DNA from: Halalkalicoccus tibetensis
Lineage (GTDB): Archaea > Halobacteriota > Halobacteria > Halobacteriales > Halalkalicoccaceae
DNA: 64,000 bases
Reading direction: 5' to 3'
Assembly: GCF_037996645.1 (NCBI RefSeq)
Contig: NZ_JBBMXV010000006.1
Span: 186,001-250,000 of the forward strand
Shown here in pieces: positions 63,810 to 64,000 of the stretch; within the stretch, counting starts at the first letter, position 1, and every line of letters starts with the position of its first letter. The position numbers were made by a program, and so were the translations under genes. The notes beneath the pieces are model-generated. The model was not told the origin of the DNA. It ran no database searches and saw only the letters and a program-made list of their open reading frames with translations.

Positions 63810-64000
63810 TGAGAACCGCTTTGCTGGCCTCGCAGATGCTGAGGCAGGCGAATCTGACGATGAAACCAACAGCGAGACTGAAGCCACCCCTCAAGACAGA
63901 TTGGCCGAACCCGAACAGGCTACTGGAGCAGATACTCCAGAAGAGGATGATTCCGATCCTAGTGCTGGACCCGCCTTCTCGTTTGATGAGACCACTGCAA
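63802..64000 (+). CDS. Acidic protein downstream of parA, 5' part only
   Basis: Starts at ATG 63802 overlapping the parA stop and continues past the window end. The visible 66 residues are acidic and disordered (DETNSETEATPQDRLAEPEQ), as in the N-termini of small haloarchaeal proteins encoded after parA. Position suggests a ParB-like or partition accessory role, but no domain is visible yet. Confidence 0.6.
   Translation, partial: MVDENRFAGLADAEAGESDDETNSETEATPQDRLAEPEQATGADTPEEDDSDPSAGPAFSFDETTA

Overview
The window looks like part of an extrachromosomal replicon (plasmid or megaplasmid) of a haloarchaeon. Evidence: very acidic proteins, twin-arginine (Tat) lipoproteins and secreted proteins, HTH-10/Bat-type regulators, a P450 resembling haloarchaeal CYP174, a haloarchaeal IS1341-type TnpB element, an Orc1/Cdc6-type origin, a ParA locus, an archaeal conjugation operon, and no rRNA, complete tRNA or ribosomal-protein genes. 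A member of the Natrialbales is plausible, but this is inference.

Layout. 0-5.3 kb: a DUF106/EMC3-like membrane protein, a kinase remnant, and a three-gene operon of DUF2178-like membrane protein, XRE regulator and Tat-exported serine hydrolase, then a lone type II dehydroquinase. 5.3-18.4 kb: a decayed accessory region with a 124-bp MITE, two intact CPBP membrane proteases and one broken one, a second DUF2178-like/XRE pair with a similar operator, two HTH-10 regulators (one divergent from a P450), a MazF-type toxin-antitoxin pair, and a frameshifted kinase and glycosidase. 18.5-19.5 kb: a candidate halocin C8-like precursor beside an A+T-rich small membrane gene. 19.9-20.9 kb: about 940 bases without a credible gene but packed with strong hairpins. 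21-25 kb: regulators and Tat lipoproteins. 25.1-35.6 kb: a compact, overlapping, type IV secretion-like conjugation operon (pilin-like, VirB6-like, VirB4-like, two accessory proteins, VirD4-like), followed by an opposing winged-helix regulator and a 1.5-kb gene-free stretch. 37.9-41.9 kb: an SDR reductase among fragments of another VirD4-like gene, NorB, an integrase and a tRNA-like 3' end.

41.9-55 kb is more intact: formamidase divergent from an AmiS/UreI amide channel; an archaeal SMC-related ATPase divergent from RdfA; an acetyl-CoA-synthetase-like protein lacking its catalytic lysine; a thermosome-like protein with a His/Asp-rich tail; an AhpD-like protein; a MOSC protein; and a second formamidase.

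55-64 kb is the maintenance module: SprT-like protein, Orc1/Cdc6 with six copies of a CACCACCCTGCAAGTGTT-like repeat, an IS1341-type TnpB element inserted into one of those repeats, an MNT/HEPN pair, a tyrosine recombinase, and ParA behind an 18-bp-period iteron array. The most unusual points are the TnpB whose predicted guide is an origin repeat, the hairpin field at 19.9-20.9 kb, the degenerate ACS/thermosome pair next to SMC/RdfA, the halocin candidate, and a dispersed CCTTGTGCAACA dyad found four times.
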